Shown: in pieces, positions 5,673 to 6,947 of the stretch | Position numbering within the stretch: position 1 is the first letter of the stretch | Layout of the letters: each line of letters starts with the position of its first letter | Source: Pseudomonadota bacterium | GTDB taxonomy: Bacteria; Desulfobacterota; Desulfobacteria; Desulfobacterales; Desulfosarcinaceae | Assembly (NCBI GenBank): GCA_023435265.1 | Contig: JAEYRZ010000191.1 | Span: forward strand, 1-6,947 | Direction of reading: 5' to 3' | Length of the DNA stretch: 6,947 nt | Notes under the pieces: generated by a model | Seen by the model: the letters and a program-made list of their open reading frames with translations, nothing else | Databases searched by the model: none | What the model was told of the DNA's origin: nothing | Program-made: the position numbers and the translations under genes

Positions 5673-6728
5673 TTACTGCAGGTCGGCGGCGGTAATCGTC
5701 TTGAGCGTCCTGGCATCCGAGCCGAACTTGGCCCGCTCGGCGTCGGGCATGGGAATCAGACCCTTGTCGGCCAGATAGCCCTCCATGCCCCAGGCCTTTT
5801 CGCTGCTGAACTCGGCGAGATATTCCTGGATCCCCGGGACTTTCCCCACGTGCGCCTTTTTCACGTAACAGAAAAGCGGCCGCGATACCGGGTATTGTGC
5901 CGCGGCGATATTTTCGAACGTCGGTGCGGTGCCTTCCACGATCGCACCCTGAACCCGGTCGGTGTTCTGATCCAGGAAGCTGAAGCCGAAAATGCCGAAT
6001 GTATTCGGATTGGCCTCCAATTTCTGGACGATCAGGTTGTCGTTTTCACCGGCCTCGATATAGGCGCCGTCTTCGCGGATCGTATGCGCGACAGGCCGGA
6101 ACAGCTTCTTTTCATCTTTTTTCTTCATCGCCTCGACGAACGGAAACGCCTGGGCGCCTTCCTCCATCACCAGTTCAAGGAAGGCATCGCGCGTTCCGGA
6201 GGTGGGTGGCGGCCCCAGAACCTCGATCTTCACTGCCGGCAGGCCGGCATCGATATCGTTCCAGGTCTTGTACGGATTGGGAACCAGGGTCTCGGAACCG
6301 TTGGGATCGGGCACATTCTTGGCCAGCGCCAGAAAGAGCGCCTTGCGGGTCACCTTCATGGCCGGCGCCTTTTTCGAATTGGCCAGGACGATGCCGTCAT
6401 ATCCAATTTTGAGCTCGACGATCTCGTCGACGCCGTTTTCCATGCAGGCCTCGTACTCGCTTTTTTTCATGCGCCGCGAGGCGTTGGTGATGTCAGGCGT
6501 TTCGATCCCGGCGCCATCGCAGAAGAGTTTGAATCCGCCGCCCGAGCCGGTGGATTCGATCTTGGGCGTTTTGAATCCGGAGGTCTTGCCGAACTGCTCG
6601 GCCACCACCGTGGCAAACGGATAAACCGTAGACGAACCCACGATGCTGATATAGTCCCGCCCGGCGGCAACCGCCGCCGAACTGGCCAATAAGAGCGCCG
6701 CCATTGACCAGAAGACTTTCGTTAACAT
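5673..6728 (-). CDS. pstS: Phosphate ABC transporter, periplasmic phosphate-binding protein PstS
   Basis: PstS captures phosphate in the periplasm and delivers it to the PstCAB importer. The 351-residue precursor starts with a signal peptide (positive Lys4, hydrophobic 6-20, likely cleaved near AVAA-GRDY, about residue 22). The mature part shows the ligand-binding signatures ISIVGSSTVYPF (27-38), ESTGSGGGFKLFCDG (58-72), a second-lobe region beginning IGYDGIVLANS (108-118), and PPTSGTRDAFLEL (174-186). Cys70 and Cys95 are candidates for a disulfide. The start at 6728 has AAAGGAGG (complement of 6733-6740) four bases upstream; the longer open frame to 6908 has no such support and no family features. 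It is transcribed toward phoR, and the end of pstB lies upstream. This form lacks an obvious lipobox, so it should be soluble and not a lipoprotein. Confidence 0.93.
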   Translation of the reverse strand: MLTKVFWSMAALLLASSAAVAAGRDYISIVGSSTVYPFATVVAEQFGKTSGFKTPKIESTGSGGGFKLFCDGAGIETPDITNASRRMKKSEYEACMENGVDEIVELKIGYDGIVLANSKKAPAMKVTRKALFLALAKNVPDPNGSETLVPNPYKTWNDIDAGLPAVKIEVLGPPPTSGTRDAFLELVMEEGAQAFPFVEAMKKKDEKKLFRPVAHTIREDGAYIEAGENDNLIVQKLEANPNTFGIFGFSFLDQNTDRVQGAIVEGTAPTFENIAAAQYPVSRPLFCYVKKAHVGKVPGIQEYLAEFSSEKAWGMEGYLADKGLIPMPDAERAKFGSDARTLKTITAADLQ

Positions 6729-6757
6729 TTTGCCTCCTTTGAAAGAATTTGGTTTGA

Positions 6758-6785
6758 TGTATATCGATCTCCTTTTACTGCCGAA
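6758..6785 (-). promoter_or_regulatory. Possible pstS promoter
   Basis: On the - strand, TATACA (complement of 6758-6763) is a good -10 candidate. The best -35 at 16-base spacing, TTCGGC (complement of 6780-6785), is poor. A poor -35 would fit a promoter that needs an activator such as PhoB, but I did not find clear CTGTCAT-type repeats. Inferred from motif position. Confidence 0.27.
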
Positions 6786-6790
6786 GAATA

Positions 6791-6805
6791 TGAACCGAAT
6801 GTTCA
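6791..6805. promoter_or_regulatory. Palindrome upstream of the candidate pstS promoter
   Basis: TGAAC (6791-6795) and GTTCA (6801-6805) form a perfect inverted repeat with a five-base spacer, placed just upstream of the candidate -35. The symmetry differs from a Pho box, which is a direct repeat. It may be an operator for an unknown regulator or chance; five-base arms are short. Confidence 0.28.
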
Positions 6806-6857
6806 GAGAAGGTTTGCGAGGGATTAGTTTTTTGTTTCGGGGCTGACCGGGGGATGA

Positions 6858-6885
6858 TGATTCTCGGACCGTGCAGTGAGAATCA
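6858..6885. repeat. Perfect 8-bp inverted repeat between pstB and pstS
   Basis: TGATTCTC (6858-6865) and GAGAATCA (6878-6885) are perfect complements around a 12-base loop, in the 186-base gap between pstB and pstS. On the - strand it follows the pstB stop by about 30 bases and is followed by a C-rich run, not a T-run, so it is not a standard terminator. Likely roles, inferred from position, are partial termination, protection of the upstream mRNA end, or a regulator site. Confidence 0.5.
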
Positions 6886-6914
6886 GGGGGAATTTTAAAA
6901 ATGAACACGGGGCA

Positions 6915-6947
6915 TCATCCGAAACGGCCGGTGATGTAGTCCTGGGT
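6915..6947 (-). CDS. pstB: Phosphate ABC transporter ATPase PstB, last ten codons (partial)
   Basis: Reading leftward from the window edge on the - strand gives TQDYITGRFG followed by a TGA stop (complement of 6915-6917). This closely matches the characteristic PstB C-terminus (E. coli PstB ends TEDYITGRYG). PstB is the cytoplasmic ATPase that powers phosphate import through PstCA. Only ten residues are present, so the call rests on this tail motif and on pstS lying next downstream. The transcript order pstB then pstS differs from the common pstSCAB order. Confidence 0.85.
   Translation of the reverse strand, partial: TQDYITGRFG

Noticed and set aside
1..6947. CRISPR array, insertion sequence, toxin-antitoxin or defence system
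   Set aside because: No regularly spaced repeats, transposase, terminal inverted repeats or small paired genes of that kind are seen. All large coding regions belong to core metabolic, transport or regulatory families.

Overview
The window is a stretch of GC-rich chromosome (the coding regions are clearly rich in G/C at third codon positions). It carries housekeeping and phosphate-regulon genes, with no mobile element, CRISPR array or phage gene visible. The gene types and the style of the SecG, PhoB/PhoR and PstS proteins suggest a Gram-negative proteobacterium in the broad sense. A sulfate-reducing Desulfobacterota ('Deltaproteobacteria') host is my best guess, but this is an inference from remembered protein style and was not tested by any search.

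Left block (1-807, + strand): the 3' end of tpiA (triosephosphate isomerase), then secG (translocon subunit), then a tRNA-Leu with anticodon GAG and an encoded CCA. A strong intrinsic terminator with a UUCG loop closes the block. The three genes are tightly packed and probably share a transcript from which the tRNA is processed. A perfect 8-bp hairpin lies between tpiA and secG, and secG lacks a clear Shine-Dalgarno sequence.

Middle block (808-3105): a 12-TM major facilitator efflux protein (+ strand) converges on a single-domain universal stress protein (- strand). The stress protein is divergent from phoB across a 414-base gap. That gap is not empty. It holds a strong hairpin plus T-tract that works as an intrinsic terminator only on the - strand, and a weaker hairpin plus T-rich run facing it on the + strand. 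Neither has an obvious gene to terminate. This is the least explained part of the window.

Right block (3106-6947): phoB and phoR overlap by four bases (ATGA) and encode the phosphate two-component system. Facing them on the - strand is pstS, the periplasmic phosphate-binding protein. Upstream of pstS at the window edge are the last ten codons of pstB, the ABC-transporter ATPase, which gives a transcript order pstB then pstS. Together these encode phosphate sensing (PhoR), transcriptional response (PhoB) and high-affinity uptake (Pst). The 186 bases between pstB and pstS hold an inverted repeat and a possible promoter, so pstS may have its own expression control.

Most of the window is ordinary, well-known biology. 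I did not find a clearly new system. The candidates worth a second look are the facing terminator-like elements upstream of phoB, the pstB-pstS order with its intergenic structure, and the hairpin before secG.
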